Below are positions 21,591 to 33,838 of a stretch of DNA of 64,000 nucleotides, in pieces. This stretch comes from Arenicola marina. Taxonomy: Eukaryota; Annelida; Polychaeta; Arenicolidae. Position 1 is the stretch's first letter. The number at the start of each line of letters is the position of its first letter. The DNA lies in contig OZ025256.1 of assembly GCA_964019135.1 (NCBI GenBank), positions 19,165,911 to 19,229,910 on the forward strand, given 5' to 3'. The notes beneath the pieces were generated by a model that was given only the letters and a program-made list of their open reading frames with translations, made no database searches and was not told the origin of the DNA. A program made the translations under genes and the position numbers.

Positions 21591-24554
21591 TATGGGGCCC
21601 TCTACTTAAGGCTAGCTCGAAAGTGTCTACTCGTTGACGCGTATATCGTGATGCATCGTCTGTACTGTAGCCGACCCGTGTCTCCGGCAACAGTACTGAC
21701 CATTGTGAGTGAGGCACGCCGCTATGGCCGGGGAACATAGTGAATCGTCCTCCCTCGCCAGCGATCCCTACTACCTGGCGGAAACACCCTAGGCCGAATC
21801 ATCGTAGACGGAAAGGTCCGTTGGCCGAAAGATCCGTCCGCCAAAAGATCCGTCCGCCGAACATTATCGGCCCCTTACAGTGGCGTAGCCAGCCTCAAAA
21901 TAGAGTGAACGCTGACCATGACAGCAGCGACAAAGATAAGGGTTTGGTGGGGCGGAGGGGTGGGGGGTGGGGGGGGGGGAGGGGGTGGGGCTCACGCCGA
22001 AAATTGACCCTGACAAAGGGACGCACTGCGTATTCTGCGTCAATGGTAGCTACGCCACTGTCACTGTGAGGTGAGGACCGGACGGTCGAGTAAGACAACC
22101 TATACTTATAGTCTGTGCTCGCCACTAAACCAATGCATGCGGAACGACAACTCTATGGCAGCCGCGTCATGGTGACATTGGGTGCAATGTTAAACTGTTC
22201 CCCGGGTAAACGCCCAGGATGTAAATAGTCGTCCATCTGCAAGAGTATTTAATTGAGGCTTCCGACATGTATGGGTAGTTGGCCCAGTAGACATAATAAA
22301 TCTTAAATAACAATGTAATCTTTCTAAATTTGTTGGTATCCGCCCGTGTGCGTAAAACGACAAGAGGTATGGGCTTTTCATTTCACCGTGAACCGGGGAT
22401 GAGGAAAGTAATTTTCCGTGAACTGGGAATGGGGTGTTAGCTAGCAGACCGTCGTGGTCAAGGATTGTCATTAATCGAGAACTGAGAATTTTAATATGAA
22501 ATAACCGTGAATTGGGAAATTGCCAATTTATATCACACATCCTCCCCTGCCATTCTATGCGGGGAGTTCTCCATTTAATTCATCGTTACCTGGGAATAAA
22601 GAAATTAGTTCTTCGTGATTTTGAAACACGACACCCCCCCCCCCACTCCCCCCACCCTCGAGGCGATCGTTGCTATGGGTGCACCAAAATAAACTTGTTC
22701 TACTTGAGTGTCTAAATGGGTGTTTGTGGCAAGTAACAGGTTGATCGATGTGTCAGATGATTGGGAGATGCGGGAAAACAACCATTTTGACATGATTGTC
22801 CTTAGACCTGCTGATAAGAGGTTTAAACATTCCACACACACTGTCAGTTGCCGGCAAGGGGAAGTGGCGCTCTGGACGCTTCTGTAGTCAGATATAATCT
22901 TGAGCTACTGCGCAGCCTGTTGGTGGGACCGTTAACAACATGTGCACACGTTCATGACGTTTCACCAAAGTTTTGATTTTGTGGAGGTGAAATTCAAGAA
23001 GCTGGATTGTTTTGGTCATTGGGAGATAATTGGCGCTGGATATGGTAGATGTTTATTGTTGTTGTGTTCTTATAGGCAAAATCAGCATTCAAAAATAGCA
23101 AACCAACTCGATATGTAACTTTAAGTGTTCCGAGATTTTAAAATCATGTAATTAGTTAAATCTAAAATTGTATATTATTTGGCCTATTGTTGTTTAATTT
23201 GTGTGTACATAACTTTAAATGAAATGATCCTATTGCAGACGAATGGAAAAATGTTATAAGTGCATAGAACATTTATGTTATCAGTAAATTGTATTTTAAG
23301 GATGGGTCCATTATTTAAAAAAAAAAGGCAACCGGGGGGTGGGGGGTGGGGGGGGGGCGGGGTCCAGGGGATGAAATGAGCTACGGGGCGGAGCTTTTGG
23401 AAGAACATGCGGGGTGTTGCGGGGTGGGGGGGGCAACAATTAAGGTCGTAAGGAGCAGGGCAAACAGAATACAAAAAAGAGATCTACAGCTAAATCACTT
23501 AGGAGTGCAATTGCAGTGACACATAACTCGAAATGGCAAAGATAAAAAACTCAATGCCGACAAAAGACATATGTCGATAGCCCTATGAAGCTTTCGTCGA
23601 TACCAGATAGGCCGCCGTGACATGCACTCAGTATGTCTAATGATGTTTAGCCCTTTAGGCGAAGCGGGCGTGGCGTGAAAGACGGGAGAAAGGCTAGAAG
23701 CGGCAATTTAACCCGCCATTTACAATATTTTTTTCCCAACTGAGCTGAAACCGAAGCTTCCCTGCACCTAGGCTATAGGCTATATATATATGCTCTTGCC
23801 GTGTGGGTTGAGTAAGCGCCCTGTGCCGGAAACCCGCAATGTCATGCCGAAGTACCGAGTCAGTTTAGCAACCGCAACCAATCTGTTCATTTCTCCAAAA
23901 TCGTATCACAGGATGAGGGGGTTAGGGGTGAGGTGGGGGTGGGTTTGGGGGTGTGGGAGTGGGGTGGGGTAGAGTGGGTGAGTTTCCACCCAAAACAATT
24001 CCTCTGCAAGGGCGGATCCAGGGAGGGGGGTTCAGGGAGTCCGGACCCCCCCCCCCCTAGATCTGCCCTGCTATGGGCTCCCGGTTGACCACCAACCCAA
24101 TTAGGGGAAAAACGGCGCTACAAAAGTGTGACAGTAAATAAATCTGATTTAAGAATTGAGTGGAAATAACGGGCAGTAACAAAGTTCGTGGTTACCCGCA
24201 AGATGTTAAATTCCGCCATTGTTGTCTCATGTATGATCAATTCATTTTGCAATTGGAAACGCTTGCTACCAGTCTGTGATTCGATAAGGTCGTCGATTGA
24301 CCCTTTGATAATACGACCAAAATATCCACATATGTATTCTAACCTAGAAAATAAGACTATTTCTCTGTGTTGTGTGCCTACTAAAAACAATTAAAGATGT
24401 TCTAATTTCGCTTCTATGATAATTACGCATGGGGGGAGGTGGGGGGTGGTCAAATCACCTTTCTTTAGTAATGTTCTGAATGGCTGCGGCTGCGGCATGC
24501 ATCCAAGCAGCGTTCTGATTGCTTACGACCTGGTCCAAGGCAGCGTTCCGATTG

Positions 24555-24745
24555 GCTGCTATCTGCGACCTGCTCCTATGCAGCGTTCTGATTGCTGCGA
24601 TCTGCGACCTGTTACTTTGCAGCGTTTCCAATTGGTTACGATCTGCGACTTGCTTCTATGCAGCGTTCTGATTGGCTGCGATCTGCGACCTGCTCCTATG
24701 AAGCGTTCTGATTGGCTGAAGCTGCGACCTGCTCCTACGCTCGAA
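24555..24745 (+). repeat. 40-bp minisatellite, about 5 units
   Basis: Units of the type CAGCGTTCTGATTGGCTGCG followed by ATCTGCGACCTGCTCCTATG. It holds repeated ATTGGCT (inverted CCAAT-like) boxes; their function is not implied. Confidence 0.88.
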
Positions 24746-25480
24746 TTGGATGTGACCTGCTCCAAGACAGTTCTCTTTAGCACTTTGACGCTTTCACCAA
24801 CCCACAATTGAGATGCGATCTACGAGCCCGCCCCCCCCCCCCCCCCCCCACCTCCTCGATTCTCACTACTTTGAGCAGCTCACTTCACATGTAAGGTCAT
24901 ATTGCGTCCATAGCACCCACAAAACAAGACAAATCAGAGCGTACTTTCGGTGGAAGCCATTACCATTTCAGATATATTTATGCTGCACAAACATAGACTT
25001 GAAGCCCGAACATCTGCAAGGCTGTCTGGTTTGGCAGAGCTCACTCGAACTCTTATTTATGGACTTTTAGACCACGACATCCCCCCCCCCCCCCCAACCC
25101 CTCCTCGTACCTGATCTCGACCAACAGATCTGGACAATCTTAGTTTGTGTAAAACACTCCTGGCAATATAACAATATTACAGCATAGCTCACGTAGCGCT
25201 CACGCAAGAGGAAACGCCGTTTATTTAGGTGTTTTAAGATACATAAAATTCTTAGTATTTTGAGAGATAAATCAGACCGCTATATAGTCGAAGCACAAGT
25301 AAAGGAAGCACTCAAACCATATATGAGAGCATTAAATAGCGTATTACCCTTAACCCAAGACTTGCAGTCGCGACCGATATTAAGTTGTACAAAAACCAGG
25401 GAATTCTATCGTTACTATATTGATCAGAAATGTATTAACCCAGTTGTTAAACAAAGATGGCGGATGATCTGCAGATGCCT

Positions 25481-25680
25481 NNNNNNNNNNNNNNNNNNNN
25501 NNNNNNNNNNNNNNNNNNNNNNNNNNNNNNNNNNNNNNNNNNNNNNNNNNNNNNNNNNNNNNNNNNNNNNNNNNNNNNNNNNNNNNNNNNNNNNNNNNNN
25601 NNNNNNNNNNNNNNNNNNNNNNNNNNNNNNNNNNNNNNNNNNNNNNNNNNNNNNNNNNNNNNNNNNNNNNNNNNNNNNNN
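25481..25680. other. Assembly gap (200 N)
   Basis: Exactly 200 N. The left flank holds a YY1-like AAGATGGCGG (25454-25463). The right flank enters a pyrimidine-rich tract. Confidence 0.99.
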
Positions 25681-25739
25681 GTCGATATAAGAATATGGGT
25701 GAAAGGAACGAAGGACTAGTAGATGCGTGTTGTGTGGCA

Positions 25740-25985
25740 GCCTAAGCCTCCTTCCCCTCTTCCCCCTCACCCTCCTCCTCGCCCCCACCCCCCCTCCTCC
25801 TCCTTCCCTCCTTCACATCCTCCTCTTACATCGCATCCGCATCCGCCTCCCACCCCCTACCCCCCATGCCCCTCCCTCTCCCCTTCCCCCTCTTCATCCT
25901 CCACATCCGACTCTCCACACCCCACAGCCCTTGTGTCTCTTCCTTCTCCCTCTCCTCATCCCCGCCCCCCATCCCCTGCTGGAGG
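25740..25985 (+). repeat. Pyrimidine-rich low-complexity tract
   Basis: About 245 bp of C and T (CCTCCTCC, CCCCACC). Long ORFs on both strands are composition artefacts. Confidence 0.85.
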
Positions 25986-27509
25986 CTGCTGCTGCCGCTG
26001 CTGCTGCGAGCGTCGCCAGGCATGGCAAGGACGGAGCCACCGGGGGTCGCCAGCCACCAGAGAGAGGCACCGGCACCAGTCAGACTCAGCTAGACGCGCA
26101 GAGACACACAGACAGACAACCTAACATTCCCTCCCTGTCTGGCACGATGCCGCCGTCCTATAGCATCCCCCCAGCTACAAGCCGACGGGGCTATAGGTCC
26201 GCGTCAACGACATATCACACCACAGCATATTATGTGATATGATATCACATCGATCCTGGACGAGGCGAGATCAAGGTGACTTTAAGGCATCTTTGGGTCA
26301 GTCAGGAAGGCACGGAGGAGTCCACCATTCGTCTCACAGCCAGCTACATTTGTCCGCCCGGTGCTCTCTCAATAACGGAATACAGCAACCAGGGAGGGGA
26401 GGAGGGGAGGAGAGGAGGACAAAGTCATTGACATGCCGTCGTTTTTAGGCCCGAAGATCGGACGACCGGCCGCCCAAAATGTCTGACCGGGCGGAGACAT
26501 GTGACGGGGTGAACCTCTCTGCGGATGCGCAGCCGGGGAAAGCCATAATTCGGGCGACAGCGGATACGCCGTGAGTGAAATTCGCGTGTTCGGTGATATT
26601 TGTTAATATTATAGCATAGCATTATAAGAAGGAATGAGAACCGAGTTGGCGGTCGCTGCATTGGCAGCGTTATCATCCTTCTGTGTCGCCTGGTAGATAG
26701 ATATGCAGACCGTGAGAGTGAGTCGTTATCATTAGCAATGCAACGATGTGCATTAAATAATAGACGATTCTCCTGCCCGCAACGATAGCCATGATGTATG
26801 AATATGCCCTCACGGAAAATTGTGGCCTGACCTTGCAGGAAATCCATGCAATGTCGTGCTCGAAGCTCGTGCCATATGTAGGGCTGGGATTGAACGCCGT
26901 GACTGCACAAAATACTGGGATTTTATATATATATATATATGGGATGCAGGTAGGTCTGGGTGAGGGTTTTACGCCCGGGGGAAGGTTTAGTTTATACTAA
27001 CTTATTGCATGTAATGTTTTTAATAGAGAACCGCTCTGGCGCCTGAGACTGCACCAATTGGGGTTTGGAATGGGGTGAAATTTGAGGTTAATTTAGAGGA
27101 AAGAAGATGTGAAAATCATGATGTCGCCACCACGAATGTGTGTGTATAGTCTATTTACGTGCATAAATGGGTGGATAATACGTAATACGCATTGGGTTGA
27201 TCGCGATGACACCGGTGTAACTATGATCATTTCAGTCCAGGGGGGAAGGTTTTTGTACCGGCCCTCCTTGTTGAACAGGGAGGGAAAGAAGTGTGTCTGT
27301 GCAGTTGTAATCTATGGCGGAGGCCACAAGTTTAATAAGGTAATCTGCGCAGCCACAAGTATCGTTGTGCCACAAATTCAATTTTTTAAAGAATTTTAAC
27401 TTTAATTTCTTGGTAACTTCCCGAATCGTTTCATGAATCCATGTAGGGTGTATCAAATGATACACCTCAAAAAATGATCACCTCAAGCTTTTAGCTGGCC
27501 TGACTGGAT

Positions 27510-27700
27510 GCTGAAAATACGTATGGTAGATTCATAACCGTTAGACACAGGCATATTTGATAAATCGACATTCGACATGATATGGGCATCTCAGAAAAAA
27601 AACACACTAAACTTTGCCATAAAGCGCACAGAACGTCGTGAAAACTCGTCACTGAGAATTTAAAATTGGTGGAAATCGATGGAAGGTGTGTGGCACATTG
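27510..27700 (-). repeat. Dispersed TGTCG repeat, copy
   Basis: Shares with 40310-40500 the order GACACAGGCATATTT, AATCGACATTCGACA-like, AACTTTGCCATAAAG-like, GAACGTCGT and ACTGAGAATTT. Diverged. Confidence 0.6.
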
Positions 27701-28699
27701 TTTGTTTATTAGGCATGGGGTACTTATTGCCAAAAGCCTTTCCCTCGATATAATCACTACGAGGCTGGGGTCGGTGGAGGGGGGGGGGGGGGGCACGTTC
27801 CTGCCTTGTCCACCCTCTAGTTACAGCCTGGGTTAGATGCTGGGGATTGACGAGTTAGAATGATGCTGCATTTTAAGTTGGAATTCGAAGATCTAATTGC
27901 TTTATTGCACGTTGACAGCGTGCGATTTGTCAAATAAATTGTTAAATAAATCAACAAGGATGGGAAATTCAATTCAATGGCTTGTGTTGCCGTAAGATTA
28001 TGGCTCGGTAAACAGACTACTTTAGACTACCCCAATAGACGTAGACTACCCCAATAGACTTAGCCCAAAGTGGAAGACTTGTCTAGCGATTATCGGGTTC
28101 AAAATATCTAAATAGTCACCCAAGGGGTGGATTTTCTGAATGAAGAATGATAAATCAGGAGCGCTAAATCTGAATCATGTGGCCAAAATTACATCGAAGG
28201 TGATTTCTTGCCCATGAACACGATCACAGGGATTTGGTGCTGGTGCCTAAGCTACGTGTCGTTTATGAACACCTCTATATGGCTTGATTTGATTTGATTT
28301 GGGCTTAACGGCACTTTCAGCCTGTAAGGCTATATCGTGCCATCTCTATGGCTTGAACGTACAACCCTGCCATCAAGCGTCTAATGCTCTACTGGACTTC
28401 ATAGTGATTGCTCACCTTTGCATTGCGTCGTTAGTGCTTGGGATTTACCGTTTCCGGCTGTGCCAACAACAGAGGCGCCCCCCTCTGAAGTCACGAAAGT
28501 CAAATTTGCTGTAATTGTAGCTTTAATATCAGTACTACAAAGGTGGATTCTGTCGGGGTAGGGGTAGGGGTGGGTGATGGGTGATGGGAGGGGAGAGTGG
28601 AAAGGAGGAGGGACGAGGGGGAGGGGGAAGGAAGAAAGTGTGTCAATCACTATAATTCGTCCTTGAATGTCTCTGTTACTATATCTCTGTAATATCACC

Positions 28700-29435
28700 C
28701 ACAGACCCCTCTCCCCATCATCCCCCCCCCGTCTCCGAGGCTTGGTGGACGGACCCCTCCTTCCATCACGCCACCCCCCCCCGTCTCTGAGGCTTGGTGG
28801 ACGGACCCCTCCCCCCATCACGCCACCCCCCCCGTCTCTGAGGCTTAGTGGACGGACCCTTCCTCCCATCACGCCACCCCCCCCTCGTCTCCGAGGCTTA
28901 GTGGACGGACCCCTCCCCCCATCACGCCCCCCCCCTATCTCCGAGGCTTGGTGGACAGACCCCTCCTCCCATCACGCCCCCCTCTCCGTCTCTGAGGCTT
29001 GGTGGACGGACCCCTCCCTCCATCACGCCACCCCCCCCCCCCGTCTCCGAGGCTTGGTGGACAGACCCCTCCTCCCATCACGCCCCCCTCTCAGTCTCTG
29101 AGGCTTGGTAGACGGACCCCTCCTCCCATCACGCCACCCCCCCCCCGTCTCTGAGGCTTGGTGGACAGACCCCTCCTCCCATCACGCCCCCCTCTCCGTC
29201 TCCGAGGCTTGGTGGACGGACCCCTCCCTCCATCACGCCACCCCCCCCCCCCGTCTCCGAGGCTTAGTGGGCGGACCCCTCCCCCCATCACGCCCCACCC
29301 CCTCGTCTCCGAGGCTTGGTGGACAGACCCCTCCTCCCATCACGCCCCCCTCTCCGTCTCCGAGGCTTGGTGGACGGACCCCTCCCCCCATCACGCCCCC
29401 CCCCCCGTCTCCGAGGCTTGGTGGATGGAAGATAC
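28700..29435 (+). repeat. Roughly 50-bp C-rich minisatellite, about 14 units
   Basis: Units of the type GTCTCCGAGGCTTGGTGGAC followed by GGACCCCTCC, CATCACGCC and a variable C run. The length variation sits in the poly-C. Immediately to the left (28555-28640) is a G-rich tract with GGGGTAGGGGTAGGGG. Confidence 0.92.
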
Positions 29436-29811
29436 CAACGATTAGTGGGAGTGCTCTGGGTATTGGCTGCCTCGGAGCGGGCCAGAAACTACCACTGTAT
29501 GGACGTGTCCGTCTGATTACCAGTGGCCAACTGGGTTTATCTTGTCGTCTAGATGGGTGGCTTGGGATACCATTATATTATTATATCTCAATACCCAATG
29601 CACTGTTCAGGAGTTGTTAAGAGTTGGACGGGACGGGGGGCGGAGGGAAGGGAGTAAGCGGAGGGTGAGACGGACCACTATTACGGACTAAACTATGTAC
29701 GTGTAATAGACCACCGGTAAACTATAATAAGGATTGTCGAATTATTGTCCTCGCAATGCCCAGTGACAAACCCAGGTGTCTTGGGAATAATGAGTTGTAT
29801 TGTCTTCGGAA

Positions 29812-29892
29812 TGACGTCACTCTCATGGGCGCAATAACGTGAGTCACATGCATGGGTGCAATGACGTCATACTCACAAGCGTCATGACGTCA
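29812..29892 (+). promoter_or_regulatory. Cluster of three perfect CRE palindromes (TGACGTCA)
   Basis: TGACGTCA occurs at 29812, 29862 and 29885, with a partial site (TAACGTGA) between. CREB/ATF proteins bind this palindrome. The spacing suggests a decayed 25-50 bp repeat. No adjacent gene is recognised. Confidence 0.45.
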
Positions 29893-29899
29893 CACTGCT

Positions 29900-31800
29900 T
29901 ATGAGTTCGATTTTGGGTGCTTTCTTAGCCCCTTAAATAGACCAGTTTTTGCTACCAAGAGGCAAAAAAAAAATGATATATTCGAAAGCACTATAAAACG
30001 CCTTGCACAAGACAACAATAAAAATAAATACGCTTGAAATAATTAACAAGATAACCAAGATTTCCAAAAGATCGATGATATATATTTTGATTCCACAAAG
30101 CCATACATGATACAGTTCATATACACACTGCAATACATTATGCAATACGAGGCTATCTTGCACGTCCGTCTACTAAACGCCACTCTACACTACCAGTACA
30201 TGTAGTACAACTTTAGACATTCTACAGTAAACTACCTCGACCAATGGTTATAACGACCCTTATGAATGAGATGCTCGAATGGCTATTAATGGCACTCAAA
30301 GTACACACAGGCCTCTCCTTTCAATGGTGCTGCCTACGTCACTAATTCACCACAACGGGTGGTCCATGATGCACATTAAATTAATCAAGCGAAATAAATG
30401 TTTGGTTTCTGGCTTCTTAGATCCAGAATCGGGCATGATTATGTATTCCTTCAAACGAAAAACATTCTCTTTTCCCTTTTCTTTTTTGAGAAAACAACTG
30501 GACCAGTCACACTGAATTAAATATTTGACTGACTCGCCTTCGTTCGAACCACGCGAAAGATTTTGGCGGTAATTTTAGTCTTCATTAAAAGCCAATAACA
30601 TATATGTCATAATTACAGTAAACTGTCGTTAAAATTAAGCGGAAAAGGCCGCATGTCGCTAGTTCGTCATGGCGAGGGCTGAGTAACATGAAAACATGGG
30701 ATCAAATTACATGTGACTGGCGCCTCAAGACGAATATGTCGGAGCCAAATGAGCAACCTAATATTTTATGCAAATTTGTACCCTGGACCTGTCCAATATA
30801 AGTGCCAGTGCCAGTGCCAGTGCAAGAGCCAGTGCCAGAGCCAGTGTGGTATGTGACGCTTGATGACAACTCGTAGGGTCTATCTAGACGCATTGAGATG
30901 ACCTGCATCATAACATACGTGTGCAGGTTGGTCGATGTAGGTACACTAGCATTACTAGTAAGACACGCCTCCTATTTCCTGCACGTGTGTTCCACGCACC
31001 TCTGGTTTTCATTCACGCGACAGGACATGACACTGACACACACACACACCACTGTCTGCCTTCTAATCTAAGGCCATGCATCATCCACAAACATTGACGG
31101 CATTTAAAAGCGGTATTAATAAGACAAGAATACTTTACTAAATTACAGATTCGCTACACGGTGTAATTGCAGTCCGAAAATTGCCACTTTTCTTTGATTC
31201 AGTACGGTATGACTTTGACAATGCAACTCTGGTCTGGACAGGTTTGAGTGTCTTGGTTCACCTGAGTAGACAACAGAGGGGTAAGTCATGCACGGGCGGT
31301 TGAGCGCCTTCCTGTTTCACCTAGACCATTCGTAACCACTGTAGAAGGTCGTCTGAATAAACCGAAGGCACCCTGATACACCATGCGACCCCACCACCCC
31401 TCATCCGCCCCGCCTCTGCTTGGGCTGAACCTGTTTCCTCTCTTACTTCCAGATTTTACTTTTCAGAAATATAAATTGCCAATGACAGTAATTTGTATAC
31501 ATGACACGCAAAATATCCCATAACTGTGTTCAAGCCGCTGTCCATCTTGTCCTAAAGCACAAACAAACGGTTAACAAAATCCAGATTTCCTCAATCACGA
31601 CCATGGAAAACATTAATGACACCTAAAAGCAGAAAGCATTGCGTGTACGAAAGCACAAGTTGTTGTTATCGTAGGTTAGTCCAGGTCAAGGTCAAGCCAT
31701 GCGACATCGACATGGTCACGTGACAGCATCCTGGCTATGCAAATGAACAAATGACACATGGATTGCTGAAACTCATATAACCAAATAGACTATAAAGTAC
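29900..31800. other. No gene recognised
   Basis: AT-rich unique-looking sequence. The only structured items seen are the 6-bp microsatellite and a short (CA)n at 31040. No exon with good splice sites and a recognisable peptide was found on either strand. Confidence 0.45.
30803..30846 (+). repeat. 6-bp microsatellite (CCAGTG/GAGCCA)
   Basis: About seven imperfect 6-bp units (AGTGCC, AGAGCC). Confidence 0.85.
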
Positions 31801-31804
31801 AAGA

Positions 31805-31852
31805 CAAGATGGCTGACGCTTACGTCACTTCCGCTTCAACTGCGCAAGCGTA
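31805..31852 (+). promoter_or_regulatory. Promoter-like cluster: YY1, CRE, ETS, NRF1
   Basis: Within 50 bp: CAAGATGGCTGA (YY1-type), TTACGTCACTTCCG (CRE half-site joined to an ETS site) and TGCGCAAGCG (NRF1-type). These motifs typically cluster at housekeeping promoters. The ATG inside the YY1 motif opens only 14 codons, so no protein is implied and the transcript is unknown. Confidence 0.4.
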
Positions 31853-32284
31853 GTCACCACATTGGATTACTGACATCGTTCATGTTTTCACTCCACTGTT
31901 TGTTTCAAATCTAGATATAGGACCACTTGTTGTACACTTGGTATGTGTATGTTGTAACTGTCACTCCCAAGTCATCATAACGCACATCACTACCGCTTCT
32001 AAGTTACGAAAAGCAGAAGACAAAAAACGGTCTTTTATGACAGATGAAGACCCCATTTATCTTGCCAGGTTATCGCACGTCACACCTCATCCATAAATGA
32101 CTGTAACAAATGTCCATATCTTTCACTCGCCATTAAAGCCCATGCAGTGCTCATTTTGACACATGCACAAACGTGCTTTGTTCATTTAAACATGCAATAA
32201 CAATGTCCATTATAACACTGGCAAAAACATTCGCTGATCATTATAACAATATACAAAATATTCAATGGTAGTTTTAACACATGC

Positions 32285-32975
32285 AAAAATCATTCACTGG
32301 TCATTATAATACAAACAAAAACCAGCCACTGGTCATCATAACACAAGCAAAAACTATTCACTCGTCATCATAACACAAGCAAAAACCATTCACTCGTCAT
32401 CATAACACAAGCAAAAACCATTCACTCGTCATCATAACACAAGCAAAAACCATTCACTCGTCATCATAACACAAGCAAAAACCATTCACTCGTCATCATA
32501 ACACAAGCAAAAACCATTCGCTCGTCATCATAACACAAGTAAAAAATATTCTCTGGTCATCATAACACAGGCAAAAATCATTCACTCGTCATCATAACAC
32601 AAACAAGAACCATTCACTCGTCATCATAACACAAGCAAAAACCATTCGCTCGTCATCATAACACAAGCAAAAACCATTCACTCGTCATCAAAACCCAGCA
32701 AAAACCATTCACTCGTCATCATAACACAAGCCAAAACCATTCACTCGTCATCATAACACAAGCAAATACCATTCACTCGTCATCATAAAAACACAAGCAA
32801 AAACCATTCACTCGTCATCATAACACAAGCAAAAACCATTCACTCGTCATCATAACACAAGCAAAAACCATTCACTCGTCATCATAACACAAGCAAAAAC
32901 CATTCACTCGTCATCATAACACAAGCAAAAACCATTCACTCGTCATCATAACACAAACAAGAACCATTTACTGGT
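32285..32975 (+). repeat. 32-bp minisatellite, about 21 units
   Basis: Units of the type CCATTCACTCGTCATCATAA followed by CACAAGCAAAAA, very homogeneous in the centre and diverged at both ends. Confidence 0.95.
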
Positions 32976-33149
32976 TATTATAACACAGGCAAAACACATT
33001 TACGGATCAATCACTATAACAATGCAAAACCATTCAGTCGTCCATATAATGCGCGCAACAACCCTCTGTTGGCCACACGGAGGAATAGGGCAGACATTGG
33101 CCTATAGGAGGGAAGCGGGGGGGGGGTGGTAGCGATGATCACTAGGGTA

Positions 33150-33205
33150 TACATCATTCAAGTTAAATTCTTCTATACATAGAAGAATTCAACTTGAATG
33201 ATGTA
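33150..33205. repeat. Near-perfect inverted repeat (hairpin)
   Basis: 25-bp arms (33150-33174 and 33181-33205) with one mismatch and a 6-nt loop (ATACAT). Transcribed, it would form a stable stem-loop. No flanking element is recognised. Confidence 0.9.
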
Positions 33206-33838
33206 CAAAGCATTCGTTGCAGCAACTCTATAGAGGCATATGGAGATATATGGTAAATCGGAGGTGTAATGCCCGACAAGTATGATGCCCCGCCCTATGC
33301 TCACATTCTGGTCCGTGGCTGTTCCATGATACTCCCTCCGTACACTGTATCTTACTACATGTAATACCTTCATATCATGGTGGTTATCGCCTTAATCACT
33401 GATTTGGTATGATCGAATACCAGCAAACATGTGTACCGAGCGTGTGCCATTAACTGGTGTGTGAACTAACTTCACGCTTGGAGGACAAATATTGAGCATG
33501 TTCGAGATCTTGAATTTGCAGTATTCGCTTGTCATTCAATGGGAACCATACGTGAGCTCAACAAACCGAAGATATTATTTTGTGCCTTCGCTGAGTCACT
33601 AAGAACAACAACATGTACTCAAGTTCAAGTGTCTGATCCAAGAAACAAATATAAAATATTATTTTTCCATTGCCACCCTCACCCACGCCCTCCTCCACAC
33701 AACTGTCACGCATCGCATGTGTCACACAATTGTTTTTCATTCGCTGATTATTATTATCGCTATTACTCCATATGATAATCGGTGTCATCAGAGTAATGTT
33801 GTTTTTCATTGTGTCGGTACATCAACGCCTCTCGATTT

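Larger units (their letters stand above)
19151..28285. other. No gene recognised; repeats and homopolymer runs
   Basis: Apart from the minisatellites listed, this holds scattered long G or C runs (19540, 19830, 20155, 20260, 21970, 22637, 23340, 24050, 24830, 25081, 27780), an AT microsatellite near 26925 and diverged copies of dispersed repeats (for example 22370-22630). ORFs longer than 100 codons are compositional. About 28280-28400 resembles a further short interspersed repeat. Confidence 0.5.

Noticed and set aside
25727-26242. 171-codon Pro/Leu/His-rich ORF
   Set aside because: Pyrimidine-rich low complexity; nearly all frames are open and no domain is visible.
28667-29620. Overlapping Pro-rich ORFs (RLRGLVDGPLPPSR)
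   Set aside because: Translation of the C-rich minisatellite, open in several frames.
32285-32975. Regular 32-bp spacing suggesting a CRISPR array
   Set aside because: The whole 32-bp unit repeats without spacers; a plain minisatellite.
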